From: Boseongicola sp.
GTDB lineage: Bacteria > Pseudomonadota > Alphaproteobacteria > Rhodobacterales > Rhodobacteraceae
Direction of reading: 5' to 3'
Assembly (NCBI GenBank): GCA_028824715.1
Contig: JAPPCV010000114.1
Span: forward strand, 1 to 64,000
Length of the DNA stretch: 64,000 bases
The notes beneath the pieces were generated by a model. It was not told where the DNA came from and searched no databases. It worked only from the letters and a program-made list of their open reading frames with translations. The position numbers and the translations under genes were made by a program. Positions 53,481 through 61,442 of this stretch are shown one piece after another (within the stretch, counting starts at the first letter, position 1; each line of letters opens with the position of its first letter).

Positions 53481-54355
53481 GCGCCAAAGTGAAGCTTGCA
53501 GAAAGTCATTCTGCAGCACTCCCGCCGGCCCGACGACTGGCGTCAACCAGGAACTGGCAAACAGTTGGCAATCGCCGCCGAGCGATTGCCTGTCGCCAGG
53601 CGGCTTCGTGCGCGCTCAACGGCAACGGGGCATCCTCGAGGTGAAGCCATGCCGTCGCGAACGGCCCCGGGCGGACCCCGCCCGGTTCGCCTTGAGGCCC
53701 GTCAGCCGCACCGCATCGAAGCGGGCACGGGACGGGCCGCTTCCACGACCATGCGCAATGCCTGCACTCCGGACCGTGCGCCGTCTCGGCGACTGCCCGC
53801 CAACGCGCGGCGCCCGACAGGCCGAACAGCTGGATCCGAAGCTCCAGATTTCCAGGCAGCCGACAACGGAAAACGATCACGGATGCCGTCACCGAGGCCT
53901 TCGGAAACCTTCGTCCATGCAGGGTGCCGGCTGGAATGAGGCGTGGCGGGCAGGGTGCACCCGTTGACAGGACGTCGACGTCGGTCACCGCGTCAAGGGC
54001 GAGATTCCTGCGCGGTCTTGCGTCGACGCTCGCAAGCGCTCTGCGGCCGTGTCCCGGTGCATGGGGAACGCGGCGCTGACGGAAGGGTTGGAGGAATTGC
54101 AGGAGCTGGTCGTGGCGGTCGACGCGCGAAACGACGAGCATCATTCGAGCAGATCGTCGGTGTCGAGATGCATCGGCGCTCCCCGTTGCATGCCCACGAT
54201 GCCGAACCCCAAGACACAAGGGATGTCGCGCGTTGCCCCCGCCTGGAAGAATGCAACTTGATGACGGCCGCAGTTCTGATCCATACCATCGCCATCTTGA
54301 CCGGCACGCTCGGCGTCTGCGATTTCGCCCAATCATGCCATGGAAGGGACTTCAG

Positions 54356-55459
54356 ATGAAAATCGACGGCAAGCACTATCGCTCCCTCTGGTGGAACGAC
54401 GGCTCCGGCGTTCTGGAAATCATCGACCAGCGCTGGTTGCCGCATGAATTGCGCATCCAGCCCGTCGCGACGATGCAGGACTTTGCAGACGCCATCCATG
54501 AAATGCGGGTGCGTGGAGCGCCGCTGATCGGCGCGACAGCGGCCTACGGCATGGCGTTGGCGGTGGCCGACGATCCCTCGGACGGCAACCTCGACGCCGC
54601 CTGGACGTTCCTCGAGAGAACGCGGCCGACCGCGATGAATCTTCGATGGGCGCTGGATCGCTGTCGCACAGCGCTCCGTCCTCTTCCCGAAATCGACCGC
54701 GCGCCAGCGGCCCTGGCACTGGCCCACGAAATCGCGGACGAAGACGTGGAGATCAACCGGCGCATAGGCGAGAACGGCTTGCCGTTGATCCGCGAAATCG
54801 CAGCCAGGAAACCGGCAGGCGAGCCTGTACGCCTGCTGACCCATTGCAACGCCGGATGGATCGCCACGGTCGACTGGGGCACCGCCACCAGCCCGATGTA
54901 CCAGGCACATGACGCCGGCATTCCGATCCATGTCTGGGTTGACGAGACCCGTCCCCGCAATCAGGGTGCGCTGACGTCCTGGGAGCTTGGCAGCCAAGGC
55001 ATCCCGCACACCTACATCACCGACAATGCGGGCGGGCACCTGATGCAGCATGGTCAGGTCGATATGTTGATCACTGGCACCGACCGGACAACCCGGCGCG
55101 GTGACGTTTGCAACAAGATTGGCACTTACCTCAAGGCGCTCGCGGCCCGCGACAATGGCGTGCCCTTCTACGTGGCGCTGCCGTCACCCACCATTGACTG
55201 GAACCTCGATGACGGCGTCGCCGACATCCCGGTCGAGGAACGCGACGCGCGCGAGACGCCCCACGTTCAAGGCAAGACCGAATCCGGTGAAATTGGCGCC
55301 GTTCAGGTCTCGCCCGATGGCACTCCCGGCGGCAATCCGGCATTTGATGTCACGCCCAACGGTCTGGTGACCGGATTGATCACCGAACGTGGCATATGTC
55401 CGGCCACGCCCGAGGGATTGGCGGGCCTGTTCCCCGAGTTGTCGCAAGCGGTGCGGTAG
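54356..55459 (+). CDS. mtnA: S-methyl-5-thioribose-1-phosphate isomerase
   Basis: From ATG 54356 the 367-residue enzyme has the MtnA marks MRVRGAPLIGATAAYGMALA, LTHCNAGWIATVDWGTA (active-site Cys in HCNAG), VDETRPRNQGALTSWELG, and TGTDRTTRRGDVCNKIGTY with the active-site Asp in GTD. It converts methylthioribose-1-phosphate to the ribulose form in methionine salvage, or in shunts that end with an aldolase. Other salvage genes are not adjacent; a decayed SorC-type regulator follows. The frame extends to 54233 but that part is not protein-like. Confidence 0.94.
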   Translation: MKIDGKHYRSLWWNDGSGVLEIIDQRWLPHELRIQPVATMQDFADAIHEMRVRGAPLIGATAAYGMALAVADDPSDGNLDAAWTFLERTRPTAMNLRWALDRCRTALRPLPEIDRAPAALALAHEIADEDVEINRRIGENGLPLIREIAARKPAGEPVRLLTHCNAGWIATVDWGTATSPMYQAHDAGIPIHVWVDETRPRNQGALTSWELGSQGIPHTYITDNAGGHLMQHGQVDMLITGTDRTTRRGDVCNKIGTYLKALAARDNGVPFYVALPSPTIDWNLDDGVADIPVEERDARETPHVQGKTESGEIGAVQVSPDGTPGGNPAFDVTPNGLVTGLITERGICPATPEGLAGLFPELSQAVR

Positions 55460-55534
55460 GCTCGTTGGCGGCCAGCGCGGTCTCCAGGTTCCGAAGAGAC
55501 GGCCCTGGGGTCGCGCGCGTGGCGTGGAACAACG

Positions 55535-56110
55535 ATGCATCCTTCGTCGAGGGCGGCCAGGCTCTGCCACCACAACGGGCTGACCCGAAGCGAGATCGCG
55601 GATCGGATGAAGATCGGCCGTGCCTCGGCGGCGAATTGCATCAGCGAGGCCCGGACGCGCGGCTGGAGAAGGCTCCATCTGGTCAGCGATGTGTTTCCGG
55701 AACAGCGCCTGGCCGAGGACCTGTTTGGCGCCTGCAGGCTGGATGAAGTGCCGGTCGTGCACGATGATCCCGCCTGCGCGGGCGGAGATGTCGCGCCGGG
55801 ACGCTCGCGATCTCGGCCTGGCCGCCGCGATTGCTCAATCCGGCAGTCCGGTCGGAGGTGCCCCGACGCGAGACCGTCAATCAGTGCACGCATCGGATGA
55901 CGCTGAACCCGGTCGAGGACATGACGGACGTGCTGCTGCCAGGTTCGCGGCTGGCCACGCGTTGTTTGGCGGCAGAAGCTTGCGACGATGCTGTGGTTGG
56001 CCCCCAGCTGTCGGCACTTGCGACTTGTAACAGGGCATTGCTTGTCTGCGGCACTTGCGATGCCGAAACGTCTCTCGTCAAGACCGGACCGTTCGGTGCG
56101 GACAACATAT
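55535..56110 (+). pseudogene. decayed SorC/DeoR-type sugar-binding transcriptional regulator
   Basis: The frame from 55535 starts RAARLCHHNGLTRSEIADRM then KIGRASAANCISEARTRGW, a SorC-type helix-turn-helix, and continues QRLAEDLFGACRLDEVPVV, which matches the start of the sugar-binding domain. Sense then shifts between frames (DVARRDARDLGLAAA; later NPVEDMTDVLLPGS and ALLVCGTCDAETSLVKTGPF), with no single open frame. The last pieces fit the ligand-domain region before 'GvGt...sllvrsG'. At least two frameshifts are needed. The gene lies 75 bp after mtnA and may once have controlled it. Confidence 0.5.
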
Positions 56111-56359
56111 CCAGATTCATGGCGAGGGGGCGCCGTCGGGCGGGATCCGCCGGATTGCCAACGCGTTTCGGATGCTCGTCGGCGCGCGCACCGGGAATGG
56201 CCATGGACAAGTGCGCGAGGTTGCAGCTGGAACCATCGGCCGTTGCATTCGAGCTGACGATGGCCGAACTGCGCAATTGCCGCCTGCGCGCCGGAGCATC
56301 GGAAGCATGCCCGGAAAACCGTTCTCGGCCAGCGGGCCGCTCGAGAGGAGACTGATGTC

Positions 56360-57136
56360 ATGAGCGAGGTTGCTGGCGGTATCCTGAACGCGGCAGGCCT
56401 GGAGGCGTTGACACTCCTATACGGCCTGGTCGCGGTGCTGGCAGGCGCCTATCTCAAAGGCTACACCGGATTCGGGGCGTCCATGTTCTGGATGACCAGC
56501 CTTTCGCTCGCGTTTCCGCCACTGCAGGTCGTGCCGATGGTCCTCATGTTCGAGGTCGTCACCAGCGTCACCCTCCTGCCGCAGATCTGGCGCGACGTGC
56601 GGTGGCGGTCCATTGCGCTCCTGCTGCTGGGGACCTGGGCGGCAACGCCGGTCGGCATTCACGTCCTCACGAGGCTTCCGGCGGCACCTGTCCGGATCGC
56701 GCTGGCCATCGCCGTCCTGCTTGCCGCGGTCCTGATCCTGCGGGGCTTCGCGCTCTCGAAGGAGCCTGGCCGGACCGCCACCGTCGGGGTCGGGCTCATG
56801 GCCGGCGTCCTCAACGGCAGCATGGGGATCGTCGGGCCGCCAGCAATCCTGTTCTATTTCTCGTCGCCGATCGGCGTGGTGGCGGGTCGTGCCTCGATCA
56901 TTGCCTACTTCATTGGCACCGACAGTGTTGGAGCCGCCTTGTTCGCGGCCCAGGGCCTGATCGACGCCAGCGTCCTTTGGCGGACGGCACTCTTCCTCCC
57001 GGTCCTGGTCGCGGGTGTCGTCGCCGGGAATCGCGGCTTTGTCCAAACCGAGCCGGAGAGCTTCAAGCGGACAGCGATTTTCGTTCTGATTGCGCTTGCG
57101 GTCCTGCTGGTCGTGCGTGCCGCGTGGCCTGCATGA
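56360..57136 (+). CDS. TauE/SafE-family anion exporter
   Basis: The 258-residue membrane protein has about eight helices. The TauE/SafE repeat patterns are GAYLKGYTGFGASMFWMTSL near residue 30 and GVLNGSMGIVGPPAILFYFS near 150. The ATG has GAGGAG nine bases upstream. Members move sulfite, sulfoacetate or other organic sulfur or carboxylate anions; the substrate cannot be told here. No sulfur-metabolism gene lies next to it except mtnA upstream, beyond a pseudogene. Confidence 0.9.
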   Translation: MSEVAGGILNAAGLEALTLLYGLVAVLAGAYLKGYTGFGASMFWMTSLSLAFPPLQVVPMVLMFEVVTSVTLLPQIWRDVRWRSIALLLLGTWAATPVGIHVLTRLPAAPVRIALAIAVLLAAVLILRGFALSKEPGRTATVGVGLMAGVLNGSMGIVGPPAILFYFSSPIGVVAGRASIIAYFIGTDSVGAALFAAQGLIDASVLWRTALFLPVLVAGVVAGNRGFVQTEPESFKRTAIFVLIALAVLLVVRAAWPA

Positions 57137-57864
57137 TGACGTCGGATCGCGCCGACCGAATCCTTCGAAAAAGGCCATTCGGCGGCAGGCTGACGAATTC
57201 GGAACGGACGAGAGTTCGTTCCAGGCCCTGTCCGTCATCCTCCTTCCCGACTCGGCTGGCCGCTTCGGCGGCCGCCCAACTCTGCAGCCATGGAGAATTC
57301 GCGCTGAACAATTTTCTGGAATGCCCGTCAATCGGTCCGGAACGCTGCACGGCACCGCACCGCACCGCAAGCAGCCGAGGTTTGCAGCGGGATTCCGGAC
57401 AGGATGAACGGCAAGCGCGAATGCGGACAGCAGTCGGTCGCGACCGTCGCCATCGGCGACAGGGAGCGCTTGGCGTCGGTTGGCTGCAAGCGCCCTTCCG
57501 GCAATTGACCACCAACTGGCACAGGGCGTCGCGACGTGTCCTGCGGAGGACGATAGCGCAAGAGCAGAATAACGGCTTGACGCGCTGCAGAACCGGTAGC
57601 TCGACTCTCCATGCGCCGGCGGAATGGGGGGGCACGGCGTTGATGCCGGAAGCGCCGCTGGATCTTGGTCCGGCGCCGTGGGTTGATGGTAGCTTGACTG
57701 GAAACCTCCATCGCTGTCCGCATTCCTCTTCGAGATGGAGGCGCGTTGCAGCCACGAAAACGCTTACGGTGTCGCGCGGAACCCCGACCTCTTGCGCCAG
57801 CGACAGGTCCCTGGCGACCCGCGTAGCCGTCCGGCCCCAATCCCGATCTTCGATTCAGCGGAAA
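57137..57864. other. gene-free stretch
   Basis: About 0.7 kb between convergent tauE-type and mscS-type genes. Minus-strand frames contain short protein-like pieces (for example VARDLSLAQEVGVPRDTVSV) that might be a relic, but no family can be named and no frame stays coherent. Confidence 0.4.
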
Positions 57865-59190
57865 CTACGGCGACTGTCCTGGGATTTCGGACGACAGGCG
57901 AATGCTGCTTGACTTCAAGTGAAGGTCGCGCTGCGGGAAGGGAACCTGGATGCCGTGTTCGCGGAACAGGTCCCAAACCTGCAGCAGCACCTCGCTGATG
58001 ACGTTGGCACGGCCCTTGGCTGGATCATCGATCCATATGCGGATCTCGAGGTCTATCGCGTTCTCCCCGAAACTCCTGAGCAGGCATCGGGGCGGCGGGT
58101 CGGCCAACACCCGCTCCACCCTCTCCGATGCCTCGCGGCACAGGTCCATTGCGAGCCGGACGTCGCACGAGTAGGAGATGCCAACCGGGATGCAGAGCCG
58201 CACCGCCCTGTCGCTGTGCGACCAGTTCTCGACCCGTTGCGTGATCAGTTCCTCGTTCGGGATGAGATACTCGACGCCGTCGCGCGTCCGGACCGCCGCA
58301 TAGCGCGCGCCAAGCGAAGCGACCCAGCCATATGTGTTGCCAACCGCAATTACGTCATTCGGCTTGATCGACTTGTCCATCAGAAGCAGGAGTCCGCTGA
58401 TCAGGTTGGACACGATTTTCTGCAGACCGATCCCCACGCCGATGCCAAGCGCGCCGCCGAACACCGTGAGCGCCGTGAGGTCGATTCCCAAGCTGCCGAT
58501 GGCGACCAGGAACGCAAAGGTCACGAGCAGGATCTTGACGATCTTGGAAACCAGCACCTGGACCGTCGGCGTGAGGTTGTCCGACTGCTTGACTTGCCGT
58601 TCGAAAAGGTTGGACAGTACCAGTACGAGCCATAGCAGGATCCCGAGTGCCAGGGCGCCTTTCGCTATGGCGAGCAGCGAAATTCGCACCTGTCCGAAGG
58701 TCATTCCGATGCCGTCGAGCAAGGTGATCGTCAGGTCAAACAGTCCAAGGGCGACCAGCGCCGCCAGAATCCACGCGATCCAGGCAACCAACCGGGCAAC
58801 CAGGTCGTTGCTGATGAATCCCGAGATCAGTCGAATCGCCACCCAGGCGCCAGCGAGGCTCGCCGCGATCTGAGTAAGGCGGTAGCCAAACAATTGGGTT
58901 TGCGCCCCTGCCTCGACGGCGATCCACAGGAACACGAGGATGACGATTGGGGTGGACTGTGCGGAAAGACGATCGACGAAGCCCAGCAGATCGGCATGGC
59001 GCATTCGGAACCTTGATGTCGCATCGATGGCACGACGCAGTCGCGGGCCCAGCAATCGTCCGAACAGCAATGCCAGCAGGACAAGGCCCGCCTGGACCGC
59101 GTTGTCGACCGACAGCACGTCGGTCACGAACCACTCTTCGACGCTCGCGCGGAATTCTGGAAGGTCCAGTCTCTGGAAAACCCCGTTCAT
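57865..59190 (-). CDS. MscS-family mechanosensitive channel
   Basis: The protein has about six hydrophobic segments followed by the MscS pore and beta domains. The pore helix region is LTVFGGALGIGVGIGLQKIV then SNLISGLLLLMDKSIKPND, with the typical GxGxGxGLQ packing glycines. The Sm-like beta domain is DVIAVGNTYGWVASLGARYA with PNEELIT. It opens under membrane tension to release solutes. I start at ATG 59190 (AGGG upstream), giving 441 residues; a GTG at 59217 would add nine. Extra N-terminal helices place it among the larger MscS paralogues. Confidence 0.92.
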   Translation of the reverse strand: MNGVFQRLDLPEFRASVEEWFVTDVLSVDNAVQAGLVLLALLFGRLLGPRLRRAIDATSRFRMRHADLLGFVDRLSAQSTPIVILVFLWIAVEAGAQTQLFGYRLTQIAASLAGAWVAIRLISGFISNDLVARLVAWIAWILAALVALGLFDLTITLLDGIGMTFGQVRISLLAIAKGALALGILLWLVLVLSNLFERQVKQSDNLTPTVQVLVSKIVKILLVTFAFLVAIGSLGIDLTALTVFGGALGIGVGIGLQKIVSNLISGLLLLMDKSIKPNDVIAVGNTYGWVASLGARYAAVRTRDGVEYLIPNEELITQRVENWSHSDRAVRLCIPVGISYSCDVRLAMDLCREASERVERVLADPPPRCLLRSFGENAIDLEIRIWIDDPAKGRANVISEVLLQVWDLFREHGIQVPFPQRDLHLKSSSIRLSSEIPGQSP

Positions 59191-59220
59191 CAGGTCGACC
59201 CTAGCATTCGCAGGCACATG

Positions 59221-60636
59221 TCAGAAATGAAAATTGAGCGTGGCAAAGATCCGGTCATTGTTCCCGATTTCGCGAAATGGCGCCTGTTTGCCCGACTGGT
59301 AGGCCACCAGGCCGGTCGACAGCTGAAGCGCATCGGTCCAGGCGTAGTCGAACTGGAGCCTGCGGACGGCGCCGAGTTCTCCGGTTTCCCCGAAGGTCAG
59401 CGCTAGGAAGGTAACGTCAAGCGTATCGCTCAAGAAGGTTCTCTGGATCCTGAGGGCGCTTGCCGGTTCGTTGCGCCGACGGTCATCTGGCAATGACGCA
59501 AGACGGTCGTCAAAGTCGTGAATGTGGTGATTCCGGGCTTCAAGGGCGATGGAGGTGTTGGCGATTCCGGAATACTCGACGCCCGCCAGCGTTGTCAGGC
59601 GCGAGAATTTCCGGGCGCCCGCGTTGGACAGGCGCAGACCGGTGAACAGAGCCGCTTCCGCCTTGATGAGCAAGCTGCCGCGCACGAGAGTCCCTGCCGC
59701 GCCCGCCATCGTGATCCGGCTGTGACGCAGCAACGGCTCTCCGGCAGGTGTCGCCGCCAAGTGCGGGCGGTCGTCGAACATGCGTGCGGCATAGAGGGAA
59801 ATGTCCCAACCGGGAAACGTGCCGTTCAGCGCCAAAGCCAATTCAGGCGCGCCAAACGTGTTGTCCGGCGAGGTGCGCGGCCGCGGCGATTCCCCTCCAG
59901 CGAAGAAGTCGCTGCCGGGCACGGGCAGCTCGTCGAAGCGGCGTTCGGGAATTGCGATCATGCTGACGGACCAGGGATCGGCATAGTGGTCCAGCCGGAA
60001 TGCCGTGACCGGCAACCGATGGTCCTTGATGTCTGTCAGGCCCGGAATGCGGTTGTCGATGGGATTGAGCACATCCGTCACGCGAAAGAGTTCCGATCTG
60101 CCCCACGCAAGGACTTGACGCCCGAAAGTGAGGTCGAAGCGTCCGGAAACCGGCCCCTGAAGGAAGAACTCGTCGATCTCCGCCTCGCGCCCGTACGCGT
60201 CGGAGAATTCCGGAGGACGCGCTTTCCCGTCAATTGTCCCGTAGGCAGCCGGATCTAGCCAGAGATGCCCTTCAATGCGGGCTTTCCATCCAGGCCCGAG
60301 CCTGACGTCTGCGTCGAGATCCAGCCGCGACCGCATCGAGGACAGGCCGCGATGATCAACACCGGAAGGCGGCGGGGCATCATGGGCGACATTGACCACG
60401 AACCGCTGGCTGAGCCGCCCTCCGAACTGCAGCCGGGCGGGAGGCTCTTCGGGCAGTGTCGGTTGTCGCGATGCTGGACCGGCATCGGTGTCGAAGCCTT
60501 CCAGCACAGCCTGGACGTCGTCTGGCGGTTGAAACGACGGTGCGTCGCCGAACCCCTCAAGCACCCTGTCCAGTTCGCCCTGACCAAGGACAGGGCCCGC
60601 TGCGAGGATCAGGACAAGGGCGACCCGCAGTGTCAT
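59221..60636 (-). CDS. DUF1302-type outer-membrane porin
   Basis: The 471-residue precursor starts MTLRVALVLILAAGPVLGQG, a normal signal peptide. It then shows alternating beta strands throughout, with the DUF1302 segments DEFFLQGPVSGRFDLTFGRQ, VLAWGRSELFRVTDVLNPID and DHRLPVTAFRLDHY. It ends in a phenylalanine-terminated beta signal (IFATLNFHF). A TTG start four codons earlier is possible because AGGGG precedes it. It follows the LolA-like gene by 8 bp. It is probably the outer-membrane part of an RND-linked lipid or hydrophobic-compound pathway. Confidence 0.85.
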   Translation of the reverse strand: MTLRVALVLILAAGPVLGQGELDRVLEGFGDAPSFQPPDDVQAVLEGFDTDAGPASRQPTLPEEPPARLQFGGRLSQRFVVNVAHDAPPPSGVDHRGLSSMRSRLDLDADVRLGPGWKARIEGHLWLDPAAYGTIDGKARPPEFSDAYGREAEIDEFFLQGPVSGRFDLTFGRQVLAWGRSELFRVTDVLNPIDNRIPGLTDIKDHRLPVTAFRLDHYADPWSVSMIAIPERRFDELPVPGSDFFAGGESPRPRTSPDNTFGAPELALALNGTFPGWDISLYAARMFDDRPHLAATPAGEPLLRHSRITMAGAAGTLVRGSLLIKAEAALFTGLRLSNAGARKFSRLTTLAGVEYSGIANTSIALEARNHHIHDFDDRLASLPDDRRRNEPASALRIQRTFLSDTLDVTFLALTFGETGELGAVRRLQFDYAWTDALQLSTGLVAYQSGKQAPFREIGNNDRIFATLNFHF

Positions 60637-60644
60637 GACAACGT

Positions 60645-61442
60645 TCAAAGACCCCTTTCGAGCCGCCGCAAGGTGAAGAGATCCGCGCCCAGATCCTGGT
60701 TGTAGCGGACGTCCTCGAAGCGCAACACGGTGCGATGCTGCGTCGTCTCGTTTCGCACGGTCCGCATGTCGAGTTCGACCCGGGTCCAGATGCCGTCGAT
60801 ACGTTCCAGCTCCGTGACGTCCAGGTATTTCAACTGGCCGCCCTTTGTCAGCCAATGGACCGCGCGTACCACGACGTCAATGTCCTTGCGGACGAACACC
60901 ACCGACTTCGCATAGCCGTAACGCTCCCTGACCGCAGCCGACGTCGGCGTTGCCTCGATGAGCCAGGCCGACTTGCCGCGGACGTCACGCTCGCCCAGAA
61001 GCCTGTAGTTCCACTCCTCCGTCACGCGTCGCGTCATGTCCGCATAGGAGAAGTCCGTGCCCATGAATGACTGTGACTTGCTGGATCCGGCGATCCGTTT
61101 TGTCTTTCGCAACTCGGGCAGATAGAGCCATTGGTCGTCGTCCCGGCTCGGGTCGCGGAAGTCATGGGTCAGAAACCCCGTGTTGCGCACATTCGCGGGC
61201 GAAAGGAAAAACATGAGGTTGAGGGTGTCTCGGCCTCGGTCCTTCATGAAGGTCTGAAGCCGGCGGGTCCGGGTGCTTCCGTTTCGGTCGATCAACGTCA
61301 TGGACATGCGGGCCGTCCGATTGTCGCCGTCATCGACAGCATCGACCCGCCGCATGATTTCCAGTGCCTCATTGTCGGCTGCCTGAGCCGCGGGAGGTGG
61401 GAGGAACATGCAGGCGACCAGGACAAGTGCGGCTTTCCTCAT
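60645..61442 (-). CDS. LolA-like outer-membrane lipoprotein-sorting protein
   Basis: The 265-residue secreted protein has a signal peptide ending at AAQAAD. It has the LolA-like beta pattern of the 'outer membrane lipoprotein-sorting protein' family: EALEIMRRVDAVDDGDNRTA, MTLIDRNGSTRTRRLQTFMK, RDDDQWLYLPELRKTKRIAG and SFMGTDFSYADMTRR. The unclosed barrel of this fold binds lipids. It overlaps the RND gene by 4 bp (ATGA) and precedes the porin gene, suggesting one envelope system. The substrate is unknown and probably not lipoprotein itself. Confidence 0.9.
   Translation of the reverse strand: MRKAALVLVACMFLPPPAAQAADNEALEIMRRVDAVDDGDNRTARMSMTLIDRNGSTRTRRLQTFMKDRGRDTLNLMFFLSPANVRNTGFLTHDFRDPSRDDDQWLYLPELRKTKRIAGSSKSQSFMGTDFSYADMTRRVTEEWNYRLLGERDVRGKSAWLIEATPTSAAVRERYGYAKSVVFVRKDIDVVVRAVHWLTKGGQLKYLDVTELERIDGIWTRVELDMRTVRNETTQHRTVLRFEDVRYNQDLGADLFTLRRLERGL

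Larger units (their letters stand above)
51939..54355. other. 2.4-kb gene-free stretch with mobile-element relics
   Basis: No intact gene of normal size is supported. Identified pieces are a DUF5372-like fragment (53080-53300), a 31-codon frame (53305-53400) and a serine-recombinase N-terminus (53409-53480). Between 51,939 and 53,050 and between 53,640 and 54,350 I see only open frames of unconvincing composition. One minus-strand frame at 52435-52758 is less biased than the rest but matches nothing I know. Confidence 0.5.

Noticed and set aside
53506-54336. 276-codon minus-strand frame before mtnA
   Set aside because: It runs antisense through recombinase-relic DNA and has no protein-like pattern.
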